NCBI GenBank assembly: GCA_018268955.1
Contig: JAFDVO010000015.1
Span: 85,592 to 149,591 of the forward strand
DNA length: 64,000 bases
Direction: 5' to 3'
Origin: Acidobacteriota bacterium
GTDB taxonomy: Bacteria > Acidobacteriota > Vicinamibacteria > Vicinamibacterales > CAVVIG01
Program-made: the position numbers and the translations under genes
Notes under the pieces: model-generated
Databases searched by the model: none
Seen by the model: only the letters and a program-made list of their open reading frames with translations
What the model was told of the DNA's origin: nothing
Shown here: in pieces, positions 55,601 to 64,000 of the stretch
Position numbering within the stretch: the stretch's first letter is position 1
Layout: each line of letters begins with the position of its first letter

Positions 55601-56834
55601 AACAGCTGTCGTTGGGCTCGGCGAACCGCGCGATGCTCCGGTGCTGACACGCAAGCTGCTCGCGATCTCCCCGGGCGGGCCCACGCGTGTGACGCCGGCG
55701 CTCGCCGGAGCGCTGCAGATGCTGCGAGAGGGGCACGCGATCGACGGTGCACCAACCCGCATTGTCCTCGTCTCCGATGGACGGACGACTGCCGAGGATG
55801 CGGCTGCCGCCCGCGCGCTCGCGCAGCGGGCTGGGGTCGAGATCTCCACGGTCGCGGTCGGAGACGAAGCGGACCGCACGCTGCTCCAGCAGTTGGCGGA
55901 GGCCACGGGCGGTCGGGCCTGGTTTCCTGGCGCTCCTGGTGATCTGCCGCAACTCGTCGCGCGTGCTGCCGCGCAGTCGACAGGCGGAGCTGTTGTCGAA
56001 GAGTCGTTTACGCCCCGCGTGGAGCGCCATCCGATGCTCGCCGGCTTCGAAGGCGCGCCGTGGCCGCGTCTTCAGGGTTACGTGGTCGGCCGCGTGAAAC
56101 CCGGGGCTGCCACAGCACTGGTGTCACACCTCGGCGACCCGCTGCTCGCGAGCTGGCGAGTCGGCCTCGGTCGTGTCGGACTGCTCACGATCGGCCTCGG
56201 GTCGTCCTGGGCGGGCGACCTCTCGCGCTGGTCACAGTTTCCTCGTTTCGTCGCGCAGACCGCTCGGTGGACCTCGAGGCAGACCGCGTCGACCGGTCTG
56301 TGGCTGGAGCTCCGGGCGCAACGCGACGCGCTTCTCGTGCACGTCGAGTCCGCGAACGCCGACGGTGCTCCGACGCGCCTCGCCGGACCGATCGCGGTGC
56401 TGCAAACGCCGGGGGGCGGCACGGAACGAGTGCCCCTGGCCGAAACGGCGCCGGGCGTGTACGAAGCTCGTCGCCCGTTCGCGGAGACGGGAGCCTACCT
56501 CGTCGACGTGACCGGCGTCGACACGGTGACCGGCCTCGAACGCCGGGCCCAGCGCGGGACGTATTGGGCTGGCGCCGAACGGCTGTCTGACGGTCCCGAT
56601 CTCACCGCGCTGCAGCGGATCGCTGACGCCTCCGGTGGGCGTGTCCTGCACCCGGGCGAGAGCCCGTTCGATGCGCCACGCCGGAGTGTCGTGACTGACG
56701 TGACGCGGTTCGTCCTGGCAGCGGCGCTGATCGTGTTCATCGGTGAGTTGATTCGCGGCGAGCGGCAGGTGCACGTGACGTGGGGACGCACGCCAGCCCT
56801 GTGGCCGTCGAGACGTGTTCAGGAGGCGGCGTGA
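52620..56834 (+). CDS. Giant vWA membrane protein (BatA-like plus second vWA/amidotransferase-like half)
   Basis: 1,404 residues, much longer than the usual 300-900 of such proteins. The first half is BatA-like: an N-terminal anchor HPAALWALLLVPLPWLLARR, a second helix, and a vWA-like region with MIDAS DLSAS (89-93). Beta repeats follow to about 545, then two helices (about 557-600). The second half has a degenerate vWA (DRSSS, near 612), a class I amidotransferase-like segment (about 830-930, VLDDVNAESLDATQN and GGLLVSGGAETL). A third vWA (DKSGS, near 947) and a C-terminal helix (about 1364-1382) follow. Three metal-ion-dependent adhesion-type sites in one chain suggest a fusion of two neighbouring genes. 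Start ATG overlaps the DUF58 stop. Confidence 0.88.
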   Translation: MTFMHPAALWALLLVPLPWLLARRQRRPRRVVSSLLVWRGAPPPPSSGARVRPRWAWTPFLQAATIASLVLALSGPSIAAGGRVLIIVDLSASMGALDNGRSRLALAREQARGILADEAASTPVTVLLAHASGTTRVDGTAAGGEVRRALDELQPTDAFADLDAAFAQASSSSFRRAVLFTDRAEPDGAKPDGFDWRRVGRPLANLAIVRATATRVDEEAVDLLVTVRNDGPVAATTTVAVDGVGDKASLQVPASGETTTVLRIEPADGIAAIALSPGDALHADDRRWVALPQVRRLRVGVVGEAGRALSAALAADHRLDVLSLRTLDDVAHLDRPIDLLVCRACGATPRGVHALVFTPHTTAAEAVALSLRRDIDHPIAAGLDLGDPLVVPTTVTDPASLGVVIGSAGSQPVLLALDGPHRTVTLAIDPERSPLSATSAFPILIANVVDWLAPPNAVPSITAGEPVALRAPEGIPLDSVAVTGPDGTSRSLVRAGEKVTLTDTNRAGLYHITSSDRRWNDALIVNPDVRAAKAVSVPVVRRRLTTDDETPASSGVLVRVCALLAFVSLVVEWRMRRRLTAGRLAAAALIVAVAAGVAMWRRPGAMDVVAVVDRSSSMPTGAVTEAVTLDRLWQTRRANDRIGVVAFARDAVVQADPTGDRVTPAEVTLDASATDIASGLELASTLASAPNRRLLLVSDGRATRGNEMASAMRAAGATPIDILLPEVARAPAPTEVTGVAVPGERREHEPFVITADLHGRPGQRARVSLYRDDRPFAERAVTLGTDGASSVSFVDGGESTGRYVFRAAVEDGVASSGHRRVDGGVVVVTGQPNALLVAERPAALSAPLAAAGFRVQTIPPGQVPARREALAQYDLVVLDDVNAESLDATQNAALSAFVERDGGGLLVSGGAETLGRNGYPMTALGPLLPIDLTEHAGERTPGTNLVLLIDKSGSMADQSHGVAEIDLARRAVDRVLDVVPSSDALGVLVFDAAPTAVVGLGEPRDAPVLTRKLLAISPGGPTRVTPALAGALQMLREGHAIDGAPTRIVLVSDGRTTAEDAAAARALAQRAGVEISTVAVGDEADRTLLQQLAEATGGRAWFPGAPGDLPQLVARAAAQSTGGAVVEESFTPRVERHPMLAGFEGAPWPRLQGYVVGRVKPGAATALVSHLGDPLLASWRVGLGRVGLLTIGLGSSWAGDLSRWSQFPRFVAQTARWTSRQTASTGLWLELRAQRDALLVHVESANADGAPTRLAGPIAVLQTPGGGTERVPLAETAPGVYEARRPFAETGAYLVDVTGVDTVTGLERRAQRGTYWAGAERLSDGPDLTALQRIADASGGRVLHPGESPFDAPRRSVVTDVTRFVLAAALIVFIGELIRGERQVHVTWGRTPALWPSRRVQEAA

Positions 56835-56884
56835 TCGGCCATCGCTCGCCCCGGCTTTCCGTTGGTCGTCCCAGTGAGGGTGTT

Positions 56885-59800
56885 ATGCATACGTGTCTAT
56901 CGAAATGGATCAGGGCCTTTACAATCGCGGCGGCCCTGCAGGTGCTTGCGGGTCCCTTGTTCGCGCAGGTCACGACCGGCACCATTGCCGGCGCGGTCAG
57001 CGACCCGGATGGTCGCGCCGTCATGGGGGCGGCGGTTCGCGTCGTCGATCCGGTGCGGGGGAACACAGCGTCGGCGACGACCGACGACACCGGCGCGTTC
57101 CGCGTCTCGCTGCTGCCGCCGGCCACCTACCAGGTGAGCATCGCCGCGTCGGGATTCGCGGACATCGCGCGCACGGTGACGGTCGACGTCGACTCGACCG
57201 TGGTCATCGACGTGAAGGTGTCGCTCGCGGTCGTGCAGGAGCAGGTCGATGTTGCCGGCCGTCCTCCCGCCGTGCCGATGAGCAGCATGGGGCTCGGTAC
57301 GGTCGTGGACCGGGCGCGCATCGAGGCGCTGCCACTCAATCGTCGCGACTTCCTGCAACTCGCACTGCTCGCGCCAGGCATCGGCGCTCCGGTCGAGAGC
57401 TCCGAGCTCTCGTCGCGCGGCGGCGTGGCCATGCACGCGAACGGTGCACGCGAGGAGTCGAACGACTTCCTGCTTGACGGCGTCGACAACAACGACCCGT
57501 ACGTGAAGCGGTATGTGGTGCAGCCGTCGGTCGACAGCGTCCAGGAGTTCAAGGTCGCCACCAATGCCTACGGTGCCGAGTACGGGCGTGACGCGGGCGG
57601 CCAGGTCAACGTCGTGACCAAGAGCGGCACCAACCGGTTCGAGGGGTTCGGCTACGAGTACTTCCGGGATCGCGCGATGGACGCGCGCAACTACTTCGAG
57701 GAGACCGGCAAGCAGCCGTTCCGCCGCAACCAGTTCGGTGGCGGGCTCGGCGGCCCGATCGTCAATGGGCGAACCTTCTTTTTCGGCGCGCTCGATCTGC
57801 TGCGCGAGAACCAGGGCCTGAGCCGCCTGGGCGTCGTCCCGACCGATGCGGCACGCAATGGCGATTTCTCCGGTCTCGGCGTGTCGATACGGGACCCGTT
57901 CACCGGACTGCCATTCCCCGGCAACGTGATTCCAGCCTCACGGATCTCGCCGCTTGCCAGGCAGATGGTGAGCCTGTTCCCGTCCGCCAATCGCGCGGGC
58001 TCACCCAACTACCTTGGGCAGCCGACGCAGACTGACGATCGGACGCAGGGGACCGTGCGCGTCGACCATCGGCTCGGGTCCGCCGACCAGCTCACACTCC
58101 GGTATGCGGACGGCAAGGCGAACATGCTCGAGCCGTACACCGAGGGGACGGATGCAACCGCCGGCTTCGGCAGCGTCGTCGCCGATCGCACCTGGAACAT
58201 CATGGCGGCGCACCAGCACGTGTTCAGCGGGCGCATCGTCAACGACCTGCGGTTCGGCGGGAATGGCTTCAAGCGCGACGTGCTCACCGAGAACAACGCG
58301 ACGAACGTCGGTGCGCTGTGGGGCGTGAACTGGCTGAACGTGTCGCCCTCGTCGTATGGCTACCCGATCCTGAACGTCGCCGGCTACTCGAAGCTCGGGG
58401 ATGCATTCACGCTGCCGATCCTGCGAAACGCCAAGACGTTCCAGATCGTCGACGCACTCTCCATCCAGGCCGGGCGTCACTTCGTGAAGGTCGGCGGCGA
58501 GTACCGGCACATTGCGCTCGACAGCAAGCTGGATCTCTTCACGCGTGGGCAGCTGTCCTTCACGGGTGCGTTCTCGGGCAACGGGCTGGCCGACCTGCTG
58601 CTGGGCCTTCCGACGTTCGACATGCAGGGGCAGGCGAACAATCCGATCCGCATGCGCACAGCCTCCACCTCGCTCTACGCGCAGGACGACTGGCGCCTGA
58701 ATCCGTCCCTCACGCTGAACCTGGGCGTCCGGTATGAGTACGTGACGCCGCCCGTAGACGCGAACGATGGCATGTCCACGCTCGACTTCACCACCGGGAA
58801 GCTGGTGCAGGTCGGGACGAACGGTGTGTCCCGGTCGGGCATCAGCCCGGATCGGAACAACATCGCACCGCGCGTGGGCGCCACGTGGAGTGTGCGGCCC
58901 GGCACGGTGGTGCGCGGTGGGTACGGCGTGTTCTACGACTCCGGCATGCTGACGGTGAACACCGCCCAGTACTTCAACCCGCCGTACTTCAGCCTCCGCG
59001 TCTACACGCCTGGCGCCCAGGGGCTCCTGTCGATCCAGAACCCATTCCCGACGACAGGCGGCTTCGCGCCACCCGCGACGCTCAGCATCCTGGATCCGGG
59101 CATGGTGACCGGATACCTGCAGCACTGGAACGTCGGCGTGCAGCGCGAAGTGCCGGTGCTCGGGTCCGTGACGCTGGCGTACGCCGGATCGAAGGGCTCG
59201 AACCTCATTCGCCCACGCGACCTGAACCAGCCGGTCCCCGCCGCGGGCGACGTGCAGGCCCGCCGGCCGAACCCCGCCTACTCGAACATCTTCTATGTCG
59301 AGAGCGCCGGCCGCTCACGCTACAACTCGCTTCAGGCGACGGTGGATCGCCGGCTGACACGCGGCGTCTCGCTCCTGGCGAGCTACACGCTTTCGAAGTC
59401 GATGGACGACGCATCGGCGTTCCTTGGCGTCCCAACGGACAAGAACCTGCCGCAGGACAGCCGCAACACGGGCGGCGAGTGGGCGCCGTCCAGCTACGAC
59501 GTGCGGCATCGCCTCACGTTCTCGTACATCCTCGCGTTGCCCGACGGCAATCCGTGGACGCGCAACACCCAGATTCAGGGCATCACCACGATGTACAGCG
59601 GCCAGCCGTTCACGCCGCTGCTGCGGTTCGACAACAGCAACACGGGCAACAGCGGTGGCAGCACGGCCGCGTCTGACCGTCCGAACGTGACCGGGGACCC
59701 CACGCTGTCCAGCCCGACGCCGGACCAGTGGTTCAACACGGCCGCGTTCAGCATGCCCGCGAAGTACACCTTCGGCAACGCGGGGCGCAACAGCCTCCGC

Positions 59801-60016
59801 GGTCCGGGGTTCGTCTCCTGGGATCTGGGGGTGAATCGCCGCGTGCCGCTTCATGGGCGCACGGCGCTGACGCTTGGCGTGCAGGTGTTCAACCTGTTCA
59901 ACCGCGCGAACTTCGACATGCCTGGCAACTACGCCGACGAGCCGGCCACGTTCGGTCGCATCCTCTCGGCGAAGGCGCCGCGGCAGGCACAGCTTCTCGC
60001 CCGACTGGCGTTCTGA
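56885..60016 (+). CDS. Oar-type TonB-dependent receptor
   Basis: 1,043-residue outer-membrane protein. Signal peptide (about 1-25), carboxypeptidase-regulatory-like domain (about 28-110, GTIAGAVSDPDGRAVMGAAV), plug (about 130-245, LNRRDFLQLALLAPGI and SNDFLLDGVDNNDPYVKR) and a large beta-barrel. The C-terminal strand ends in Phe (ARLAF). GGQVNVVTKSGTNRFEGFGYEYFRD is typical of the Oar family, which is expanded in Acidobacteria. Substrate unknown. It starts 50 bases after the giant vWA gene, so read-through from that operon is possible. ATG 56885 is preceded by GAGGG. Confidence 0.92.
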   Translation: MHTCLSKWIRAFTIAAALQVLAGPLFAQVTTGTIAGAVSDPDGRAVMGAAVRVVDPVRGNTASATTDDTGAFRVSLLPPATYQVSIAASGFADIARTVTVDVDSTVVIDVKVSLAVVQEQVDVAGRPPAVPMSSMGLGTVVDRARIEALPLNRRDFLQLALLAPGIGAPVESSELSSRGGVAMHANGAREESNDFLLDGVDNNDPYVKRYVVQPSVDSVQEFKVATNAYGAEYGRDAGGQVNVVTKSGTNRFEGFGYEYFRDRAMDARNYFEETGKQPFRRNQFGGGLGGPIVNGRTFFFGALDLLRENQGLSRLGVVPTDAARNGDFSGLGVSIRDPFTGLPFPGNVIPASRISPLARQMVSLFPSANRAGSPNYLGQPTQTDDRTQGTVRVDHRLGSADQLTLRYADGKANMLEPYTEGTDATAGFGSVVADRTWNIMAAHQHVFSGRIVNDLRFGGNGFKRDVLTENNATNVGALWGVNWLNVSPSSYGYPILNVAGYSKLGDAFTLPILRNAKTFQIVDALSIQAGRHFVKVGGEYRHIALDSKLDLFTRGQLSFTGAFSGNGLADLLLGLPTFDMQGQANNPIRMRTASTSLYAQDDWRLNPSLTLNLGVRYEYVTPPVDANDGMSTLDFTTGKLVQVGTNGVSRSGISPDRNNIAPRVGATWSVRPGTVVRGGYGVFYDSGMLTVNTAQYFNPPYFSLRVYTPGAQGLLSIQNPFPTTGGFAPPATLSILDPGMVTGYLQHWNVGVQREVPVLGSVTLAYAGSKGSNLIRPRDLNQPVPAAGDVQARRPNPAYSNIFYVESAGRSRYNSLQATVDRRLTRGVSLLASYTLSKSMDDASAFLGVPTDKNLPQDSRNTGGEWAPSSYDVRHRLTFSYILALPDGNPWTRNTQIQGITTMYSGQPFTPLLRFDNSNTGNSGGSTAASDRPNVTGDPTLSSPTPDQWFNTAAFSMPAKYTFGNAGRNSLRGPGFVSWDLGVNRRVPLHGRTALTLGVQVFNLFNRANFDMPGNYADEPATFGRILSAKAPRQAQLLARLAF

Positions 60017-60120
60017 GGTGTTGGCGACCATCGGCGTCGAGCGGTGGCTGTCCGCTCGAACGCCCCTCGTGACAACGGGCACGGTGGCAGGGCCGTGCCC
60101 AGCGTGAAAGGACCGACAGC

Positions 60121-62766
60121 ATGACTCGCATGAGGACCGGAGTGCTGGCCATCGGCTGTGCCGCACTGCTGGCAGGAAGGGCAGCGGCGCAGGAGACAGC
60201 ACCGACGCTGTCTGGCACCGTCAGCGATGAGCGTGGCGGCGCGATTGCGGAGGCGGCCCTCGACGTCGACTGCCAGGGAGTGAGGTTCCGCACCGTCACC
60301 GCCGCCGACGGGACGTTCTCACAACCGGTACGTGCGGGCTCCTGTACCGTGACCGCTGCGGTTCCGGCATTCGAGCGCGCATCCACGACGGTCGATGTGC
60401 CGCGCAGCGGAGCTCGTCTCGACCTGGTGCTGACGTTCGGACGGCTGGTGTACGACGTCCAGGTCACGGCCTCACGCGGACAGGCGGAGGAGCGGCGCAC
60501 GCTGCCGCAGGCGACCGCTGTCGTGACGCGTGAGGAGATCGACGCCCAGGCGTACGACCTGGTGCCACAGATGCTCCACGACGTCCCTGGCGTGCTCGTG
60601 CAGCAGACGACGAGCGCACAGGGGTCGCCGACCGTTCGTGGCTTCACCGGATCGGCCAACGCGTATCTGGTGGACGGCGTCCGCTTCAACCTCTCGACCT
60701 GGCGCGGCGGCCCGAGCCAGTACCTGGCGTGGATCGACACGTCGGCCGTCGATCGGCTGGAGGTCGTGCGCGGCCCGGGGTCGGTGCAGTACGGCAGCGA
60801 TGCGATGGGCGGAACGGTGAACGTGCTGCCTTCGAACCTGGCCTTCCAGGCGGACCGCCTGAAGGTCGGTGGTGACGTGGCGATCATCGGTGGGAGCGCT
60901 GACAGGAGCACGGCCGGTGAGGGCGCGGTGTCGCTGCAGGCGCCCAGGGTCACCCTGCACCTCGGGGGCAGCCGCCGCTCCGTGGGCGACCTGCGCCCCG
61001 GCGGCGGGATCGACTCGCGTGCGGCGGTGACCCGCTATCTGGGAATCCCCTCGACGGCCGTGAACGGGTCCCGCCTGCCGAACACCGGGTATGACCAGAA
61101 TGGAGCCTTCGTGCGCGGTCAGGTCCGGACCAGCGCCTCAGGACTGCTGACCGGGTTCTACGTTCACGGTGAGCAGACCGGTGCGAGCCGGTACGACCGC
61201 ATCGATGGGGGCAATGGGCTCTATCGCAGCGGCTTCGCGCCGCAGCAGCTGGACTTCGGCGTACTGCGGTACGGCCATCAGCAGATCGTGGGCTTCGACG
61301 CCGTGTCGGCTGCGCTCTCGGTGAACCGGCAGGCCGACGGGACCTTCGAGCAGACGCGTCCGACAACGGTCCTCGATCAGCAGCAGGCCGTGAACCGCGC
61401 CATCGGCGTGCAGGTCGACGCGAGGCGGCGGTTCGGGGCACGACAGCAGACGAGCCTTGGCCTCGAACGCTACGGCGAGCGGGTCCACGGGGCGTATCGT
61501 GAGCAGGTCAACCCGGTGTCCGGCACCCGGACGGTCCAGCGTCCCGACATCCCGGACGGTACGAGCTACACCAGCCTCGGCGCGTTCGTGCAGCACACGG
61601 TCGACGTGGTGCCGGATCGGGTGCAGGTCCGTGGCGGGCTCCGCTATGCGCGGTTCGACTTCTCGACCCAGTCGAACGCGGCCCTCGGCGTGATCGCCGA
61701 ATCGGTGAGAACCGACGCCTTGACCTTCCAGATCGGCACGGTGGTCTCCGTGAACCGGCACATCAACGCGACGTTCAATGCGAGCCGCGGCTTCCGTGCA
61801 CCGAACGCGTCGGACCTCGGCGGCATCGGGCTCAGCGGCGGTGGCGGGTTCAGCATCACGCCGTCGCGAGCGGCGGCGCTTGGCGGTCTTGTCGGATCGA
61901 CCGGCAGCACCGACGCGATGTCGACCGGGGAGGCGGTGCCAGCACTTGGTCCTGAGCAGCTGTACGCGTTCGAGCCGGGCCTGCGTCTCTCGGCAGGGCG
62001 GGTGAGTGCGAGCGTGACCGCCTTCGACCTCGAGTTCCTCGACGCCGTCCAGCGGCGCGCCATCGTCTTCCCGGCCGGGATCGTGGGCACCGTCATCTCG
62101 GGCTACGAAGTGGTGCGGCAGGATGCGGCGGGGCTCGCGTACATCGGGCAGGACATCCGGCCGGTGGCGACGTCGGTCAATGCGGATCACGCGCGGGTCT
62201 ACGGGGTCGAAATGGACGGGTCCGTGCGGCTCTCGTCCCGCTGGAGCGCGTCGGGAAACTTCTCGATGTCCAACGGCCGGCTGCTGGCGACGAGTGAACC
62301 GGTCCGCCGCATGTCACCGCCGTTCGGCAGCGGTCGCGTGCGCTGGAACGGAGTACGCGGGTGGGTGGAAGGGGTCGTCTCCTTCGCGCGCCCGCAGACC
62401 CGGCTGAACAGCGGAGACCTGACGGACGCACGTATCGGCGCCGCGCGCACGCGGAGTTCGATTGCGAGCTACTTCAATGGGACGGCGACCGACCTCGGGC
62501 TCGTGCAGGGCGGGGTGCTGCTGGCGACGGGTGAGACGCTCGCGCAGGTGCAGAACCGCATCATGGGCACGGCGTCGACGACCTACCTGTTCACGCAGAC
62601 CGACGGCTTCGTCACGCTCGGCGCCCGCGCGGGCGTGCGCCTGTGGTCACGGGTCGACGTCACGCTGATCGGCGACAACCTGACCGATCGGAGCTACCGC
62701 ATCCACGGCTCGGGCCTCGACGCCGCGGGCCGCAGCCTGACGGTCCGGATGCGGGTCAGGCTGTGA
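60121..62766 (+). CDS. TonB-dependent receptor with N-terminal carboxypeptidase-like domain
   Basis: 881-residue receptor; signal peptide (about 1-24). A carboxypeptidase-like regulatory domain (about 27-105) is followed by a plug domain (about 125-240). The plug holds MLHDVPGVLVQQTTSAQGSP, RGFTGSANAYLVDGVRFNL and RLEVVRGPGSVQYGSDAMGG, the conserved VRGP motif. The barrel then runs to the C-terminal SLTVRMRVRL. It looks like the FecA/BtuB/CirA group, so uptake of siderophore, vitamin or heme is possible. It follows the Oar-type gene by about 100 bases; both may be cotranscribed. Confidence 0.92.
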   Translation: MTRMRTGVLAIGCAALLAGRAAAQETAPTLSGTVSDERGGAIAEAALDVDCQGVRFRTVTAADGTFSQPVRAGSCTVTAAVPAFERASTTVDVPRSGARLDLVLTFGRLVYDVQVTASRGQAEERRTLPQATAVVTREEIDAQAYDLVPQMLHDVPGVLVQQTTSAQGSPTVRGFTGSANAYLVDGVRFNLSTWRGGPSQYLAWIDTSAVDRLEVVRGPGSVQYGSDAMGGTVNVLPSNLAFQADRLKVGGDVAIIGGSADRSTAGEGAVSLQAPRVTLHLGGSRRSVGDLRPGGGIDSRAAVTRYLGIPSTAVNGSRLPNTGYDQNGAFVRGQVRTSASGLLTGFYVHGEQTGASRYDRIDGGNGLYRSGFAPQQLDFGVLRYGHQQIVGFDAVSAALSVNRQADGTFEQTRPTTVLDQQQAVNRAIGVQVDARRRFGARQQTSLGLERYGERVHGAYREQVNPVSGTRTVQRPDIPDGTSYTSLGAFVQHTVDVVPDRVQVRGGLRYARFDFSTQSNAALGVIAESVRTDALTFQIGTVVSVNRHINATFNASRGFRAPNASDLGGIGLSGGGGFSITPSRAAALGGLVGSTGSTDAMSTGEAVPALGPEQLYAFEPGLRLSAGRVSASVTAFDLEFLDAVQRRAIVFPAGIVGTVISGYEVVRQDAAGLAYIGQDIRPVATSVNADHARVYGVEMDGSVRLSSRWSASGNFSMSNGRLLATSEPVRRMSPPFGSGRVRWNGVRGWVEGVVSFARPQTRLNSGDLTDARIGAARTRSSIASYFNGTATDLGLVQGGVLLATGETLAQVQNRIMGTASTTYLFTQTDGFVTLGARAGVRLWSRVDVTLIGDNLTDRSYRIHGSGLDAAGRSLTVRMRVRL

Positions 62767-62812
62767 GGAACGCTAAAACGCTAGAACGCAGAACGCAGGC
62801 GGCAGAACTGAC
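62767..62812. repeat. 7-bp-like repeat (GCTAGAACG/GCAGAAC)
   Basis: Short array of variants of the heptamer family (CTAAAACG, CTAGAACG, CAGAACG) immediately after the receptor stop. The period is blurred by extra bases, so the array is a degenerate member. Confidence 0.5.
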
Positions 62813-62840
62813 CTCCTGACGTCCGTCGTAGGGTCGTAAC

Positions 62841-62879
62841 AAAAAGAAAGGGCGCGTGAGCCGAAGCCCACGCGCCCTT
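62841..62879 (-). terminator. Rho-independent terminator of groL
   Basis: A perfect 11-bp stem (AAGGGCGCGTG / CACGCGCCCTT) with a 10-base loop. On the minus strand it is followed by TTTCTTTTT, the U-run of a terminator, about 80 bases after the groL stop. It may also stop transcripts arriving from the receptor gene. Confidence 0.9.
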
Positions 62880-62896
62880 GACCGGTTCGACGCCAG

Positions 62897-62956
62897 AGTC
62901 TGAACTCAGTTCTGACTTCTAAGTTCTAAGTTCTAACTTCTAACGTCTAACTTCCC
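62897..62956. repeat. 7-bp tandem repeat (TTCTAAC family)
   Basis: A run of TTCTGAC, TTCTAAG, TTCTAAG, TTCTAAC, TTCTAAC and GTCTAAC units, ending right at the groL stop. On the minus strand it is the region between the groL stop and its terminator, so it would be in the 3' untranslated part of the groL mRNA. Confidence 0.85.
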
Positions 62957-64000
62957 TTAGTACATTCCGCCCATGCCGCCGCCGCCCGGCATGGCCGGCG
63001 CTTCCTTCTTCTCCTCCGGAATCTCCGAGATGAGCGCTTCCGTGGTGAGCAGGAGGGAGGCGATGGACGACGAGTTCTGGAGCGCGTTGCGGACGACCTT
63101 GACCGGGTCGATGACGCCGGCCTGCACCAGGTTCTCGTAGGTGTCGGTCAGCGCGTTGAAGCCCTCTTCGTCCTTCATCTCGCGGACCTTCTGGACGACG
63201 ATGGAGCCTTCGTGGCCGGCGTTGGTCGCGATCCAGCGCATCGGCTCCTCGATGGCGCGCGACACGATGTTCACGCCGATCTGCTGGTCGCCGTGCAGCT
63301 TCAGGGTCGGCAGCACGCGGCCCGCGCGGATCAGCGCCACGCCGCCGCCCGGGACGATGCCCTCTTCGACCGCCGCCTTCGTGGCGTGCATGGCGTCCTC
63401 GACGCGTGCCTTCTTTTCCTTCATCTCGGTCTCGGTGGCCGCACCGACCTTGATGACGGCGACGCCGCCGACCAGCTTCGCCAGCCGCTCCTGCAGCTTC
63501 TCGCGGTCGTAGTCCGAGGTGGTGTCCTCGATCTGCGCGCGGATCTGCTTCACGCGGCCCTCGATCGCGCTGGACGCACCGGCGCCCTCGACGATCGTCG
63601 TGTTGTCCTTGTCGATGGTGACGCGCTTCGCGCGGCCGAGATCCTCGAGCTTGATGTTCTCGAGCTTGATGCCGAGGTCTTCCGTGATCGCACGGCCACC
63701 GGTCAGCACCGCGATGTCCTCGAGCATCGCCTTGCGGCGATCGCCGAAGCCCGGCGCCTTGACGGCCGCGGCCTGCAGGGTGCCGCGCAGCTTGTTGACG
63801 ACCAGGGTCGCCAGCGCCTCACCCTCGATGTCCTCCGCGATGATCAGCAGCGGCTTGCCGAGGCGCGCCACCTGCTCGAGGACCGGCAGCAGGTCCTTCA
63901 TCGAGCTGATCTTCTTCTCGTGGATCAGGATGACCGGGTTGTCGAGCGAGACTTCCATCCGCTCCGGATCGGTCACGAAGTAGGGCGACAGGTAGCCGCG
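62957..64000 (-). CDS. groL: Chaperonin GroEL, C-terminal part (5' end beyond window)
   Basis: The last 347 residues of a GroEL (about 550 in full) from [20 protein letters not shown] to the stop. The apical domain ([20 protein letters not shown]), GPGF-like APGFGDRRK and the ATP-domain [17 protein letters not shown] are all present. The end is the Gly/Met tail [11 protein letters not shown] typical of the cavity floor. groES is not in the window. Transcription runs toward the receptor gene, with a strong terminator and heptamer repeats between them. Confidence 0.97.
   Translation of the reverse strand, partial: RGYLSPYFVTDPERMEVSLDNPVILIHEKKISSMKDLLPVLEQVARLGKPLLIIAEDIEGEALATLVVNKLRGTLQAAAVKAPGFGDRRKAMLEDIAVLTGGRAITEDLGIKLENIKLEDLGRAKRVTIDKDNTTIVEGAGASSAIEGRVKQIRAQIEDTTSDYDREKLQERLAKLVGGVAVIKVGAATETEMKEKKARVEDAMHATKAAVEEGIVPGGGVALIRAGRVLPTLKLHGDQQIGVNIVSRAIEEPMRWIATNAGHEGSIVVQKVREMKDEEGFNALTDTYENLVQAGVIDPVKVVRNALQNSSSIASLLLTTEALISEIPEEKKEAPAMPGGGGMGGMY

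Noticed and set aside
1..64000. tRNA or rRNA genes, prophage, insertion sequences or att sites
   Set aside because: None were recognised by eye: no cloverleaf sequence, transposase, integrase or phage structural gene among the readable frames. A tRNAscan/ISfinder run would be decisive.

Overview
The window is GC-rich DNA with a Gram-negative (diderm) gene set: an RND efflux operon with a TolC-type channel, TonB and four predicted outer-membrane receptors or channels, FtsE/FtsX, GroEL and a PEP-CTERM surface protein. Acidobacterial-style vWFA-related protein, Oar-type TonB-dependent receptors, several CRTAC1/ASPIC-UnbV proteins, a YdjY-domain protein and squalene-cyclase-like toroid proteins point to an Acidobacteriota-like genome, perhaps Vicinamibacteria. 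The phylum is inferred from gene families only; no rRNA or tRNA was seen.

Layout. 1-4617 (minus): RND efflux operon (Spy-like chaperone, TolC-like channel, MFP adaptor, RND pump cut by the window edge). 4781-7406 (minus): ispH, then an ECF sigma factor with its zinc-finger anti-sigma factor. 7557-16294 (plus): housekeeping genes pckA, gatB-ftsE-ftsX (stop/start overlaps), a small unknown gene, glycerate 2-kinase and rnr. 16291-18540: tatA, a vWFA protein and a TonB-like protein. 18609-23647 (plus): TonB-dependent receptor, O-methyltransferase and an unknown membrane protein. 23648-28200 (minus): histidine kinase, degenerate NtrC-type regulator, MFS exporter and VTT membrane protein, apparently one operon. 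28253-32627 (minus): an RnfD/UnbU-like membrane protein fused to Sel1-type repeats, next to an SCO/thioredoxin-UnbV (CRTAC1) lipoprotein.

32784-46890 is the accessory heart of the window: a secretin-N-like proline-rich protein, a PEP-CTERM protein with a sigma-54-like promoter, two long secreted toroid proteins carrying thrombospondin type 3 repeats, two shorter toroid paralogues, a YdjY protein, a second CRTAC1 protein, a seven-heme cytochrome c and a DsbA-like protein. The last toroid gene (45802) begins a tightly packed operon reaching 56834: membrane protein, ABC ATPase lacking its catalytic residues, its membrane partner, a low-complexity membrane protein, MoxR, DUF58 and a giant triple-vWA protein. 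Two TonB-dependent receptor genes follow (56885-62766), then groL (minus, 5' end beyond the window).

The best candidate for an undescribed system is the 34991-56834 block. It pairs exported alpha/alpha-toroid proteins, some with calcium-binding repeats, with a MoxR/vWA chaperone-like module and a probably non-hydrolysing ABC module. Degenerate 7-bp tandem repeats, some arranged as inverted repeats, fill several intergenic gaps and form a dispersed family.
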